Below, piece by piece: positions 8,313-17,983 of a DNA stretch of 64,000 bases (position 1 is the first letter of the stretch; each line of letters starts with the position of its first letter). Location: assembly GCF_018403245.1 (NCBI RefSeq), contig NZ_BOSH01000015.1, positions 62,001 to 126,000 on the forward strand. The letters run 5' to 3'. The notes under the pieces were generated by a model. The model worked only from the letters and a program-made list of their open reading frames with translations. It searched no databases and had not been told where the DNA came from. The translations under genes were made by a program, and so were the position numbers. Origin of the DNA: Paenibacillus sp. J2TS4 (GTDB lineage Bacteria; Bacillota; Bacilli; Paenibacillales; NBRC-103111).

Positions 8313-9944
8313 AAGGCTCTCTTTGGAATTATTATGCACTTGCAAGCGGTAGTTCTGAGGGCTGACGCCCATAATCTTTTTGAAAATCCTGCTAAAGTAG
8401 TTGACGTTGTCATAGCCTACTTTTTCTGCGATTGAATAGCTGGGCATATGGGTCTCCCGTAAATATTCGGCTGCTTTCTCCACACGGATTTGATTTAGAT
8501 AAGCGGTAAAACCGACCTGGGTTGCCTTCTTAAACAGATAGCTTAAGTAGCTTTCGCTCATGTTGGCCATCTGAGCTGCCTGCTTTAGCGACCAATCGTC
8601 AGCATAGCGTTCTTTCATCTTCAGAATGAGCTGGCTGATTTCTTCACGATACGTTCTGCTTAAGATGTCACGCGCACGACGCACTTGATCTTCTATAAAC
8701 CGTTCGAACCATTCCTCGGCCTCCCACACATCCTGAAATCCGATCACTTGTTTATATAAAGGAGGCTCTGAATCGGGTTCAGCCATTCCTTCCTCGTCAT
8801 ATCTTTTCAGGCCGGTTTGTATATAGTGCAGCAGTTTCAGACAAACTTGAATGTAGTATTCGGAAGAATATTGACCCTCCCTCATCCTTCTGAAAATATC
8901 CCCTATCGTTTGTTTCAAACCCTCATCATCGAGAAGTTCTATCTTTTGGCGCAATTCTTGCTCTATTTCGTTGGTAAAAAGATGCTCTGATCCCGTACAT
9001 TCGATCCTCATAGCTTCTTCATATTTATACACGTTTTCTTTCCCCGCAAAAAAATATTGCCGAAGCGCTTTATCGGCTTGATCGTAGGCCCGCTTTAGTT
9101 CCGTCTTCCCTGCAAATCGTGCGCTGACGCCTATGCTGACCGAAATCCCCAAAAATCTCTTCAATGCGCTGATTATATCTTTGCCTACGGAGTCGATTAC
9201 TTCCGCCGGATCAGAGACGTGAACCTCCCAAGGAATCAGGAGGACCAGGCTATGTTCATTGTAAGGAATAACGCAGCCTTTTACCCACTTGTTCATTCCT
9301 AGTTCGGCCAGGTTAGCCAATGTATGATAGGTTTCCGGGTCGACAGACGAATTCGGGGGCGGCGGATGAATATGCATCAGCAGCAGAATACTTTCCGCTT
9401 CCCATGTCCATTCAGAATTATCCATCGAACCTTCCCTGGAATAGGATGTATTGGCAGAAGGCGGGCTATCCAGCCATTGGCGCAACGTCTGCGTCAGCTT
9501 GTGACGAACATCCGTTTCCACCGGAGGATGAAGCACGCTTCCCTCCCGCGTCCGTTTATCGGCAGCGATTTTATTCGCGGTTTCTAAAAGCAGCTCGAGC
9601 AGCTCCTCAGGTTTCATCGACGCCTTCAGAATATAATCGTCCACGCCCATCTTCATCGCTTGTCGTAAATACTCGTACTCGTTATGACTGCTTAAGACGA
9701 TAATTCTCATCTCGGGATCCATCCGCTTGGCCTGATGAATTAAATCAAGTCCATTCATATTAGGCATGACAATATCCGTTAATAAAATGTCAGGTCTCGT
9801 CCGTTCTATCCCTTCGAGGGCTTCAATACCATCAGAGGCGTCTCCGATGTAGACGAACCCGTGCTTCTCCCATTCGATCACCGATCGGATTCCGAGACGG
9901 ACCAGAATCTCATCATCAACCAGCATTACCTTATAAGGACCCAT
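8298..9944 (-). CDS. AraC-type response regulator (YesN family)
   Basis: Cytoplasmic transcription factor, 548 aa. The N-terminal receiver domain has acidic pocket residues Asp10/Asp11 and phospho-acceptor Asp57 (TDIVMP); a long linker domain follows and the last ~100 residues form two helix-turn-helix units (SLKQAAQMANMSESYLS and later YDNVNYFSRIFKKIMG) typical of AraC. ATG 9944 is preceded by GGGAGGA. It overlaps the kinase gene by 14 bp, so the two are translationally coupled. In this family the target is nearly always the neighbouring sugar ABC operon. Confidence 0.95.
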   Translation of the reverse strand: MGPYKVMLVDDEILVRLGIRSVIEWEKHGFVYIGDASDGIEALEGIERTRPDILLTDIVMPNMNGLDLIHQAKRMDPEMRIIVLSSHNEYEYLRQAMKMGVDDYILKASMKPEELLELLLETANKIAADKRTREGSVLHPPVETDVRHKLTQTLRQWLDSPPSANTSYSREGSMDNSEWTWEAESILLLMHIHPPPPNSSVDPETYHTLANLAELGMNKWVKGCVIPYNEHSLVLLIPWEVHVSDPAEVIDSVGKDIISALKRFLGISVSIGVSARFAGKTELKRAYDQADKALRQYFFAGKENVYKYEEAMRIECTGSEHLFTNEIEQELRQKIELLDDEGLKQTIGDIFRRMREGQYSSEYYIQVCLKLLHYIQTGLKRYDEEGMAEPDSEPPLYKQVIGFQDVWEAEEWFERFIEDQVRRARDILSRTYREEISQLILKMKERYADDWSLKQAAQMANMSESYLSYLFKKATQVGFTAYLNQIRVEKAAEYLRETHMPSYSIAEKVGYDNVNYFSRIFKKIMGVSPQNYRLQVHNNSKESLVPKI

Positions 9945-11721
9945 GGGATTCCTCCCTTTCCATCATTGATTGGTATGGAAGCGATAACCGGACCTTCGTA
10001 CCTTCCCCTAGTATGCTTTCCACGGTTACCCCGTAAGAGGCTCCGTATTGGAGCTTGATCCGGTCATGCACATTTTTGATTCCAATCCTCTCCCCTTGGG
10101 CAACCTCCGAACCGCTAGACAAGAAGCCCTGAATTTTGCGAAGCTTATCTCTATCCATTCCAACCCCGTTGTCCTGAACGGTAAGGATCATATGGCTGCC
10201 TTCAACCTCTGCCCGGATCTTTACCACTCCCTTTTCTCTTAAAGGCTCGATTCCGTGCTGGATACAGTTCTCTATAATAGGCTGAAGCATAAATTTGACG
10301 ACCTGCACAGACAGCAGTTCATCCGGCACATCATAATCTACCGTTAATTTTTCGTTATATTTAATTTTCATCAGTGCGGTATAGTTTCGGATATAATCCA
10401 GCTCGTGCCGCAGTGGAATCAGATTCTCCCCTCTGCCTATAGCCGATTCCATAATCCCTCCGAGATTGGACAGCATGTCCCCTACTTCGCGGGCATTGCG
10501 GATATAGGCCATCCACTTGATGTTATTCAGCGTATTGAGAATAAAATGCGGATTGATTTGCGCTTGTAGAGCTTTAAAACGAAGCTCTTCCTTCTGCTGA
10601 TACTGCTCTTTCAGCCTCTGCATCAACTCGTTGATTCGCCTGATCATTTTATTATAAGTATCGGCCAACAACGATATTTCTTTTGGCCCTTTCACTATAA
10701 AAACGCTTTCAGATGATTGCTCCTCGAAGGCAAGCATTTTTCGGGCAAGCGATTTTAGCGGTTTGCTTATGCTGTAAGAGATTGTAATTGTAATCAAAAT
10801 GAAGAGGATAAAAATGACGATAGTTATTGCAATATTCGCCCTCCGAATATCAAAGATTTCTTTGAAGACCATGTCGTACGGGATCGCCTGAACGATCTTC
10901 CAACCCGTTTGATTAAATGTGGAATAGTTAACTATCGATTTATTCTCGTGCTTCTCCACAATGGTCTGACCTTTAGGCTCCAACCAGATCCCCGGATTGT
11001 CCAGATCTTGTGAAATCAGCTTGCCCAGCACCGCTTTATTTGGACTGGACATAACGATCCCATCCTTATCCAGAATAAAAGTGTCCCCATCCAGCCTGGA
11101 TAAATATTTGCCGATATCCCCCTCGCTTACGCTAAAGAGAAGTACCCCGACAGGGTTATGGGTTAATGGATCGAATACGTTCTTGGCCAAGGAAATGACC
11201 GGACTATGATCAGCAAACGTATAATTATGGCTATAAAACCAAATGAGCTTGGAAGGTTCGCGGGTCAACTCCTGATACCAATCGGTTTGCGTCAATTCTT
11301 CATATTTGGATGGTTCCGCATGTCGGGTGCTAATCCAATTGCCTTGCCGATCCAATATAGCCACATAAGCTGTAAAATTGTAAAAGGACAATTTATGAAG
11401 GATGCTTTGCTTGATCTCCAGTTGATCGTACTCCCCTAATTTCCCGGGATTTTTCAACAAATGGATAACATCGGGATCGATGGACAAATCTGTTGACAAC
11501 TTGAACATATCCTGAAGGACGGCTTCGATATTCATATTGACTAGCGATAAAGCGTCTTGGGAAGAATTCCCGATTTTCTTCTCAATAACCTTTTCCAACG
11601 GTCTGTCGATATAATAGAAAGAAATCAAAAAAGGAATGATCAGGAAGACGACAATCGAGAAAAAGATTTTGCTTCTTATGGATCCTTTACGCCGTAATAA
11701 ACCAATAATGATGCGCTTCAT
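9931..11721 (-). CDS. Sensor histidine kinase (YesM family)
   Basis: Membrane sensor of 596 aa. One helix at about residues 18-40, an extracellular Cache-like sensor region to about 295, a second helix at about 297-317, a HAMP segment, then a LytS/YesM-type kinase domain with phospho-acceptor His near residue 391 (QINPHFILNTLNNI) and an ATP lid DNGVGMDRDKL. It phosphorylates the overlapping YesN-type regulator, probably in response to an extracellular sugar, perhaps through the binding protein. Confidence 0.95.
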   Translation of the reverse strand: MKRIIIGLLRRKGSIRSKIFFSIVVFLIIPFLISFYYIDRPLEKVIEKKIGNSSQDALSLVNMNIEAVLQDMFKLSTDLSIDPDVIHLLKNPGKLGEYDQLEIKQSILHKLSFYNFTAYVAILDRQGNWISTRHAEPSKYEELTQTDWYQELTREPSKLIWFYSHNYTFADHSPVISLAKNVFDPLTHNPVGVLLFSVSEGDIGKYLSRLDGDTFILDKDGIVMSSPNKAVLGKLISQDLDNPGIWLEPKGQTIVEKHENKSIVNYSTFNQTGWKIVQAIPYDMVFKEIFDIRRANIAITIVIFILFILITITISYSISKPLKSLARKMLAFEEQSSESVFIVKGPKEISLLADTYNKMIRRINELMQRLKEQYQQKEELRFKALQAQINPHFILNTLNNIKWMAYIRNAREVGDMLSNLGGIMESAIGRGENLIPLRHELDYIRNYTALMKIKYNEKLTVDYDVPDELLSVQVVKFMLQPIIENCIQHGIEPLREKGVVKIRAEVEGSHMILTVQDNGVGMDRDKLRKIQGFLSSGSEVAQGERIGIKNVHDRIKLQYGASYGVTVESILGEGTKVRLSLPYQSMMEREESHGSL

Positions 11722-11748
11722 GTTGACTGTTCCTGCTCCTTTCCAGGA

Positions 11749-11770
11749 TGAAAGCGTTTATCCTATTATA
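11749..11770 (-). promoter_or_regulatory. Extended -10 promoter with overlapping cre-like site, kinase/regulator operon
   Basis: On the minus strand TGTTATAAT is an extended -10 (hexamer 11765-11770). TGAAAGCGTTTATC (11749-11762 on the plus strand) matches the cre consensus except at its last two positions and covers the expected start site, a typical repression geometry for CcpA. Confidence 0.55.
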
Positions 11771-11877
11771 ACATCTGATTTCAAGAAGCAAGCTTGGAAA
11801 ATTTTCAGATCCCGGGTGACATGCACAGACATAACAGATAGCGATCCTGTAAAGAGACCGCCCCTGCTACCGTATAT

Positions 11878-11910
11878 AAAAAAAGAATGCTCCGTTATTC
11901 AAGGCATTCT
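11878..11910 (-). terminator. Terminator of the BceAB-like operon
   Basis: AGAATGC (11884-11890) pairs with GCATTCT (11904-11910); on the minus strand the stem is followed by seven T residues, just downstream of the permease stop. Confidence 0.8.
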
Positions 11911-11920
11911 CGGCTATACT

Positions 11921-13849
11921 CTATCCGCCTCTCAACGTTTGCTTAAGATAGGCCTGGCGGCTAAGGATGAAATAAAGATACTGCATGACGAAAAACAGAC
12001 CGATGACGACGAATCCATACTGCCAGACCGTGATCCCGATCAGATTCCCCAATGCTTTAAAGGCGAAGACAGTATGCAGGGTTCCAACCAGAAAAGGAAT
12101 GAAGAAAACCAGTCCGATTTGCAGCGTAATCACTTTTTTCAGTTCCTCCATGGACATCCCTATCCGTCCCAACGACCGGTAAAACGCTTGATCCTCCTGA
12201 AGCTCGGTAAACAGTTTAAAATAAATCATACTTCCTGCAGCGATAAAAAACAGAATGCTGATGAAGAGCCCGATAAACAGGGTCAGAGAATTGAACTGTC
12301 TCATGTCCAGGTAATCCTGAACCCGCGAAGAAAACTGCCCCCTCTGATCCGGGGGAAGCTGGTCCAAGACGCGATTAACGATTTCGCCGGCCTGCTCCCA
12401 ATGGGCCAGCTCATACCCGTAATATCTTACTTTAAGCTCATCCGGCGTTGAGGCCATCAGTTGATTGTAGTGCTCATCGTCAACAATCAGTAAAGCTTCA
12501 ATCCTTCGGCTCGTATTCACAATTCCTCCGTAAATCTGCCCATCCATCTCTAAAGTGAGCGGACGTCCATCAATCGATGTCGTCAACTCTTCTCCTTTAG
12601 CGAACCATTCCATCCCCAATATGTTGCGGTACGGAAATACATAGAGTGCATGACCCTCTTCCACCTGCAGCTGTTTCCTGTGAATCCGCTTCGCATACTC
12701 GTTGTAGTCGCTTGCCGGGATAATAATGGCCGATGTTTCCTTGCCGGGCCGGTCTTTCAGCTTCAACGGTACGTGAATCCCTGTTAATTCGATGGCATAT
12801 TCGATTTCTCCCCCATACTGTTCCACTGTTTTTTTCACAATTTGTGGATCCAGGACGGAATGACCCTCTGTTCCGCTTTCTTCATAGCCTATAGTCTGCG
12901 GATACTGCTCCATGAGCTGATCCCGCGAATCTTGATAGAACACATAGAACGTTCCGGATGCGGTCAGTACAACCGCGCTTAGAATCGATACGGAAAAGAA
13001 CAGCCTCGCGTTATCCTTCATTTTGAAGACAAGCTGGGAAATCGTTAATAAATTCGTCTGCTTGTAATAAACGGATTTCGTCCTTTGCAGCCAGCGGAAC
13101 AAGGCTACACTGCCCTGCGTAAACAGAAAATACGTCCCGATAATGACAATGAAAATAACGGGGAAAAAGGTGATCACTATATTCCGCATATTCGAAATAT
13201 AGGCCATATAATAACCCGCCCCCAGGCAAAGCACCGACAAAAGAACGAGCAGCCATGAAAAAACCGGGATCTTCTTCGGTTTTTTAGCCGCTTTAAGCAA
13301 ATCAATAATTTTGCTGCGTCCAACCTGGATGAGATTGATCAAAGTAATGACCTGGAAAAGCAGGAAGAACCCTCCTGCCGTTAAACCCACGGCTTCAGGA
13401 ACAAGCTTGAATGGAATCGGACTAACACTCAGCAATTGAGCAATGACCATAAAAAATAATTTGGAAAACAGAGAACCAAAGGCGATTCCGACGACGATTG
13501 CCAGCAGCGCAATGAGCGAATTTTCATACCAAACCATTCTTTTCACTTGCCGCTTGGTCATTCCCAGCAAGAAAAACAAGCCAAATTCCTTCTTGCGTGA
13601 TTTAATAAAAGCGGAATTGGAGTACAGCACGAAAAAAAAGGAGAAGAGAATGATGATGTACTCACAAGCAATGAGGGCATTGCGAACTTTATCCGCGGCC
13701 CGAATAGTTCCGCCCACTACATCGGGGTGAAAAATAAACTGGGAGTAAATAAAAAAAATCATAACCGAAAAGACGCTGCTCAAAAAAAAGGCAATATAGC
13801 GATGCCAGCTGCCGGAAACGTTCCTAGAAGCGAGCTGTCGGAATTTCAT
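11921..13849 (-). CDS. BceB-type ABC permease (FtsX fold), antimicrobial peptide module
   Basis: Large permease of a peptide-antibiotic detoxification and sensing complex. From ATG 13849 (MKFRQLASRNV, GGGGGG ribosome site) it has 642 aa and about ten helices with one large extracellular domain (roughly residues 310-515) between the seventh and eighth helices, the hallmark of BceB. It overlaps the ATPase gene by 26 bp. BceB proteins bind bacitracin, nisin-like or similar peptide-lipid complexes and signal to the cognate BceS kinase, which lies next door. Confidence 0.92.
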   Translation of the reverse strand: MKFRQLASRNVSGSWHRYIAFFLSSVFSVMIFFIYSQFIFHPDVVGGTIRAADKVRNALIACEYIIILFSFFFVLYSNSAFIKSRKKEFGLFFLLGMTKRQVKRMVWYENSLIALLAIVVGIAFGSLFSKLFFMVIAQLLSVSPIPFKLVPEAVGLTAGGFFLLFQVITLINLIQVGRSKIIDLLKAAKKPKKIPVFSWLLVLLSVLCLGAGYYMAYISNMRNIVITFFPVIFIVIIGTYFLFTQGSVALFRWLQRTKSVYYKQTNLLTISQLVFKMKDNARLFFSVSILSAVVLTASGTFYVFYQDSRDQLMEQYPQTIGYEESGTEGHSVLDPQIVKKTVEQYGGEIEYAIELTGIHVPLKLKDRPGKETSAIIIPASDYNEYAKRIHRKQLQVEEGHALYVFPYRNILGMEWFAKGEELTTSIDGRPLTLEMDGQIYGGIVNTSRRIEALLIVDDEHYNQLMASTPDELKVRYYGYELAHWEQAGEIVNRVLDQLPPDQRGQFSSRVQDYLDMRQFNSLTLFIGLFISILFFIAAGSMIYFKLFTELQEDQAFYRSLGRIGMSMEELKKVITLQIGLVFFIPFLVGTLHTVFAFKALGNLIGITVWQYGFVVIGLFFVMQYLYFILSRQAYLKQTLRGG

Positions 13850-14603
13850 CGAAACTGCCCCCCAGAACACTCAGCGAATCCAATATTTGTTGAAAAAAAG
13901 CTTGCCGGTTAGAGCCCCGGCGAATTTCCGAGAACAGCTTCCCGTCTTTAATAAACACTATCCGCTGGCAGAAGCTTGCAGCGAAAGGATCGTGGGTAAC
14001 CATCATGATGGTGGCGTGCTGCCGCTCGTTCAGCTCTTTAAGCGAATTCATCACATCATTAGCCGATTTGGAATCCAGATTGCCCGTCAATTCATCCGCA
14101 AGCAAAATAGCGGGACGGTGAATCATAGCCCGGGCGATGGCCGTTCGCTGCTGCTGCCCGCCCGACACCTCGAAGGTGCGCTTGTTCAAGATAGGATAAA
14201 TCCCCAGTACACTTGCTATTTCATGCAGCCGCTCTTCAATCTCCTTCACCGGGGTGTTATCCAGAACAAGCGGTAGGATAATATTCTCCTGGATGGATAA
14301 GGTATCCAACAAATTAAAGTCCTGAAAAACGAAGCCCAGCTGTCTTCTGCGGAAGAGAGCCAACTGGTTATTGGTGAGCCGGGAAGGATCGATCCCGTTA
14401 ATTTCAATCTGGCCGGAGGTAGGAGTATCGATGGTGGCCAGCAGGTTGAGCAGAGTCGTCTTGCCGCTTCCGGACGGCCCCATCACCCCCACAAACTCTC
14501 CTTCCTGAATTTCCAATTGGAAGTTGTCCAGCGCTTTATAGGTCATGCTGCTATTTTTGGTGCCATATATTTTGGTGAGAGCCTCGGCTTTTAACACACT
14601 CAT
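13824..14603 (-). CDS. BceA-type ABC transporter ATPase
   Basis: Cytoplasmic ATPase of the module, 259 aa. Walker A GPSGSGKT at about residues 41-48, Q-loop FQDFNLL, signature SGGQQQR and Walker B ILLADE are intact. The start ATG 14603 has GGAGG upstream. It partners the overlapping BceB-type permease and lies downstream of a promoter carrying a direct repeat suited to the neighbouring OmpR-type regulator. Confidence 0.95.
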   Translation of the reverse strand: MSVLKAEALTKIYGTKNSSMTYKALDNFQLEIQEGEFVGVMGPSGSGKTTLLNLLATIDTPTSGQIEINGIDPSRLTNNQLALFRRRQLGFVFQDFNLLDTLSIQENIILPLVLDNTPVKEIEERLHEIASVLGIYPILNKRTFEVSGGQQQRTAIARAMIHRPAILLADELTGNLDSKSANDVMNSLKELNERQHATIMMVTHDPFAASFCQRIVFIKDGKLFSEIRRGSNRQAFFQQILDSLSVLGGSFDEIPTARF

Positions 14604-14633
14604 TAAAAAACCTCCATTCCCCTCTTTTGCTTA

Positions 14634-14699
14634 AGTATAGAACGAAGAAGAGAAGTCTCCCATCGAATCGGCTTACAAACCTATCGTTCTGTCTTACAA
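14634..14699 (-). promoter_or_regulatory. Putative BceR-type activated promoter of the BceAB-like genes
   Basis: The heptamer CTTACAA occurs at 14672-14678 and 14693-14699, exactly 21 bp apart (two turns), upstream of a TATACT -10 (14639-14634) that has no recognisable -35. A direct repeat just upstream of a promoter lacking a -35 is what activation by an OmpR-family regulator looks like; the gene 15823-16539 is the obvious regulator. Confidence 0.55.
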
Positions 14700-14720
14700 T
14701 ATTGTCATCTTGAGAGCCGC

Positions 14721-15833
14721 CTATTCGTATAAAAGCTCATACATATTCGTTGGCTTCGGGAATAGGATCACCGCCGTCGTCCCCTCCCCTTCCCGGGAGC
14801 TTAATGAAAGGCGATGGCCCAGCCTCCGGCAAACCTGCTGCGCCAGAAACAACCCCATCCCCGTCGATTCCGCGGTAGTCCGGCCATTGGCCCCGGTAAA
14901 GAACGGATCGAAGACCCGCGGAAGATCCTGCTCCGGAATTCCGATTCCTTCATCCCGGATCACCAGGCTCCAGCCTTGGCCGCTCTCTTCGACTGTAATC
15001 CAGAGCTGCTGCCGCCCGGGCTTCTCATCTTCCAGCTCGTTAGAGGGCATCGATTTGCGCTTGGCTATGGAATATTTAATGGCATTAGTCAGCAACTGCC
15101 TGATAACGAACTCCATCCACTTGCGGTCCGTCTCGACGTAGACCTCCTCCGAATCGGCAGACAGCTTCGGATAAAGAGAATGCCCTATCCAGACCGTCTT
15201 GTATTCATTGATAATGCCCCGAACCAATGCGACGAGCTCTACCCGGTCCGCTGCAATGTCCAGCTCGAATTTTTCCAATCTTGCGGTATGCAGCATCATG
15301 TTCAGCCCGTGACTCAGACGATCGGTTTCCTCCCGCATGCTTTGCAGGAAAGGCTGCAAACGGCCAGACGGCTCTTCTCGCGACGTTTGCTGAATGAGCA
15401 GGTCGATAACCGAGACCGGCGTCTTCATTTGATGAACCCACTGGTTCGCAAAGTGCAGATGCTGCTCCTGCTTAGCCCGGTATTCCTGAAGCTCTTTGGC
15501 ATAGAGACTATAAGAGGTGTGCATTAGCTTCTGCATAAGAAGCTGCTCTCGGGTAACCGCCGATGTCAGACTAAGAATATGCTCCGGCTTCCCTTCTTCC
15601 TTCGATACTAGAGCCAATTCGCGAAAGAAGGAGCGTTGGCGGACATAATCAATGAATAAGAAGCAGGTGAGCCCTGTCAAAGATAAGACCAATATATAGA
15701 GGAGATTTCCGAAGGGAAGGATCACCCCTTGATGGGAATAGCTCAAATAGACGACAAGGACGATTAAAGCTGCATTAATGAGAAAGAACAAAATATACAT
15801 CAGACGGTCCATAAGAAATTGTTTAAACGTCAT
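14721..15833 (-). CDS. BceS-type intramembrane-sensing histidine kinase
   Basis: Membrane kinase of 370 aa from ATG 15833 (AGAGG ribosome site). Two N-terminal helices are joined by only a short loop, so it has no extracellular sensor domain and must sense through the BceB-type permease. The H-box is VHQMKTP; the ATPase domain ends with DEGIGIPEQDLPRVFDPFF. It overlaps the regulator gene by 11 bp. It phosphorylates the adjacent OmpR-type regulator when the transporter meets its peptide. Confidence 0.94.
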   Translation of the reverse strand: MTFKQFLMDRLMYILFFLINAALIVLVVYLSYSHQGVILPFGNLLYILVLSLTGLTCFLFIDYVRQRSFFRELALVSKEEGKPEHILSLTSAVTREQLLMQKLMHTSYSLYAKELQEYRAKQEQHLHFANQWVHQMKTPVSVIDLLIQQTSREEPSGRLQPFLQSMREETDRLSHGLNMMLHTARLEKFELDIAADRVELVALVRGIINEYKTVWIGHSLYPKLSADSEEVYVETDRKWMEFVIRQLLTNAIKYSIAKRKSMPSNELEDEKPGRQQLWITVEESGQGWSLVIRDEGIGIPEQDLPRVFDPFFTGANGRTTAESTGMGLFLAQQVCRRLGHRLSLSSREGEGTTAVILFPKPTNMYELLYE

Positions 15834-16539
15834 GGTGAGACCTCTCCCAGACCGGCTCCAGCCGGTACCCTTGCCCACGCACCGTTTCGATAGCGTCGGT
15901 AATGCCCAATTCCTCCAGTTTTTTGCGAACCCGGGTAACATTCACCGTAAGGGTATTATCATCGACAAAATGGGCGTCATCCCACAGCTCCTCCAGCAGC
16001 TCTTCCCGCGTCACGATTTGGCCGACTTTCTGCGCCAGGCAGTCCAGTAAGCGGAATTCATTTTGACTTAACGAGCTTTTGTTCCCTTTCCACTGAATCA
16101 GGTTTTTGGTTCGATCCAGTTGGAGCCCGCTAATTTCATACCGTTCGGCAGTTCCTCCGGAAACCGCGGCATATTCTCCGTAAGCTCTGCGAAGGATTCC
16201 TTTAATTTTCACAACGATGACGTCCAGGTTAAAAGGCTTGGTAATATAATCGTCGCCCCCATTTTCGATGGCCATCACCTGATCCATCTCACCGACCCGG
16301 GCCGAAATAAATAGAATGGGCACATTCGATACCGTGCGAATTTGTCTGCACCAATAAAATCCGTCATATTGAGGCAAGTTAACGTCCAGCAGCACCAAAT
16401 GCGGATTAATTTCGACGAACTCGTTCTTAATATCGTGAAAGCGGGAGGCGCGCACCACTTCGTAGTTATATTTGTGAATATACCCGCTCAGAATATCGGC
16501 TATTTTGTTGTCGTCTTCCACAATCATTATCCGGTACAC
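15823..16539 (-). CDS. BceR-type OmpR-family response regulator
   Basis: Cytoplasmic regulator of 238 aa. GTG 16539 is chosen because GGGGAGGAAAG lies at the right distance and the receiver begins there (YRIMIVEDD); the longer open frame to 16725 is not needed. Phospho-acceptor is Asp52 in LLDVNLP, and the C-terminal winged helix reads NEFRLLDCLAQKVGQIVTRE. Likely target is the direct repeat at 14672-14699. Confidence 0.94.
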   Translation of the reverse strand: MYRIMIVEDDNKIADILSGYIHKYNYEVVRASRFHDIKNEFVEINPHLVLLDVNLPQYDGFYWCRQIRTVSNVPILFISARVGEMDQVMAIENGGDDYITKPFNLDVIVVKIKGILRRAYGEYAAVSGGTAERYEISGLQLDRTKNLIQWKGNKSSLSQNEFRLLDCLAQKVGQIVTREELLEELWDDAHFVDDNTLTVNVTRVRKKLEELGITDAIETVRGQGYRLEPVWERSHHDV

Positions 16540-16698
16540 TTTCTTTCCTCCCCTATCCATCAACCGAAAAATCTTATTAAGCCAGGTATGGATGATTATT
16601 CCTTTCCTTGCACATGCTAATGACAGCGATGGATTCTGCTTATCGTCCCCCCTCCATCCGATCCTAATAGAAACTGAACCCAGGAAGGAGAACCCATC

Positions 16699-17016
16699 TT
16701 GACCCAACAAAAACAACATCAACAATCTTTAGAAAAGGCTATTCTAAACAGCCATCATGCTCTTAACAGCTCTCAGGACGCCGAGCAAGCGGTCGAGCAA
16801 GCTCAAATCAGCTCCGATCCGCAGCTCCTTCAGCAAGCCCAACAAATCGTCGGCCAAGCCAATCGCGAAGTTCACGAGGCCGAGCAGCGGCTGACAGCCG
16901 AAGCTAACGAATCCCAAGAGCCGCAAACGGTTCAGGTGCTGGAGCAGTTGGAGCAAGCAAAGCAGGATTTGGCAGAAGCCGCAGAACGAACGGAGCAGCC
17001 AAAGCAAATGCGCTGA
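16699..17016 (+). CDS. Small Gln/Glu/Ala-rich coiled-coil protein, unknown function
   Basis: 105-aa protein with a TTG start at 16699 behind GGAAGGAG. Gln, Glu and Ala make up about half of the residues and the whole length predicts helical coiled coil (for example QVLEQLEQAKQDLAEAAERT). No signal peptide or domain recognised. It is divergent from the BceRS-like genes and ends before a clear terminator, so it is a single-gene unit. Coding is supported by ribosome site, terminator and composition only. Confidence 0.65.
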   Translation: MTQQKQHQQSLEKAILNSHHALNSSQDAEQAVEQAQISSDPQLLQQAQQIVGQANREVHEAEQRLTAEANESQEPQTVQVLEQLEQAKQDLAEAAERTEQPKQMR

Positions 17017-17160
17017 TCGATAGAAGCAGTAATTATTGAAAGCGAGGAAACTCCTATCGGAGTCCTCAGAAGATGTGCAGCCGAGTTTACAAGATTTTTG
17101 ACCGCCAAATAGAATTTGATGAAATCAAGAAGCAGAAGCCTATAAATTCTATATGTTGTT

Positions 17161-17192
17161 AAAAAAACGAGCACAGGTTGTGTTCGTTTTTT
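17161..17192. terminator. Bidirectional terminator between the coiled-coil gene and tag
   Basis: ACGAGCACA (17167-17175) and TGTGTTCGT (17179-17187) form a 9-bp stem with one G-T pair and a 3-nt loop, flanked by an A run and a T run, so it can work in both directions. Confidence 0.85.
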
Positions 17193-17290
17193 ATATGGGG
17201 CCATTCATTAGACATTATCGCCTTTTTTCTACCGGGAAAACCGGGTTTGTCTCTCATTCACCTTTTCACAGTGGCAATCCGCACCGTTGG

Positions 17291-17866
17291 CTAACGGGAG
17301 GTTTTCCGTTTGCCGGGATATAGGAAGCAGTCCGCCGTATGGTCATTAACCATTCCGACCGCCTGCATAAAAGAATAGCAGATGGTACTGCCAACGAATT
17401 TGAAGCCTCTCCTCTTCAAATCCCGACTCAGCTTGTCCGATAATGGAGTAGATGCCGGCACCTCATCGGCCCTATGCCAATCATTAAGGATCGGCTCGCC
17501 ATCGACAAACTGCCAAATATATTGGTCAAAGCTGCCGTACTCCTTCTGAACCTTGATAAAAGCCTGGGCATTAGTTACCGCAGCCTTCAGCTTAAGCTTA
17601 TTCCGAACGATACCGGCATCGTTAAGCAGCCGATCGATATCTTGCTGTCCATAAGCAGAAATGAGACGAGGATCAAACTGATCCAGCGCTTTGCGGAAGT
17701 TTTCTCTTTTTCTAAGAATAGTAATCCAGCTCAAGCCCGCTTGCATTCCTTCCAGAACGAGCATTTCAAACAGCTTGGAATCCTCATGAACGGGGACGCC
17801 CCATTCATGGTCATGGTACTGGATATACAGCGGGTCGTCCGTTGTCCAAGCACATCTTTTTTGCAT
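17291..17866 (-). CDS. tag: DNA-3-methyladenine glycosylase I
   Basis: Base-excision repair enzyme removing 3-methyladenine, 191 aa. ATG 17866 is preceded by CGGAGG; an upstream in-frame extension is not supported. Family features are the N-terminal RCAWTTDDPLYIQYHDHEWG, LEGMQAGLSWITIL, and a C-terminal HTADC, which with Cys5 and an N-terminal His gives the zinc snap of Tag proteins. Monocistronic. Confidence 0.96.
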   Translation of the reverse strand: MQKRCAWTTDDPLYIQYHDHEWGVPVHEDSKLFEMLVLEGMQAGLSWITILRKRENFRKALDQFDPRLISAYGQQDIDRLLNDAGIVRNKLKLKAAVTNAQAFIKVQKEYGSFDQYIWQFVDGEPILNDWHRADEVPASTPLSDKLSRDLKRRGFKFVGSTICYSFMQAVGMVNDHTADCFLYPGKRKTSR

Positions 17867-17983
17867 AAGCGCCCTCCGAGCTTTTAACATTTATTATACC
17901 TTCCGAAATTAACTGTTCCAAACATTGATTTCTAGAATAGGGCATGGCACACTGAAACAAAAGAGGAGAAAGGTGGAAAAATT

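Noticed and set aside
9320..9703. 127-codon plus-strand frame inside the AraC-type regulator
   Set aside because: Antisense shadow of a well-conserved gene.
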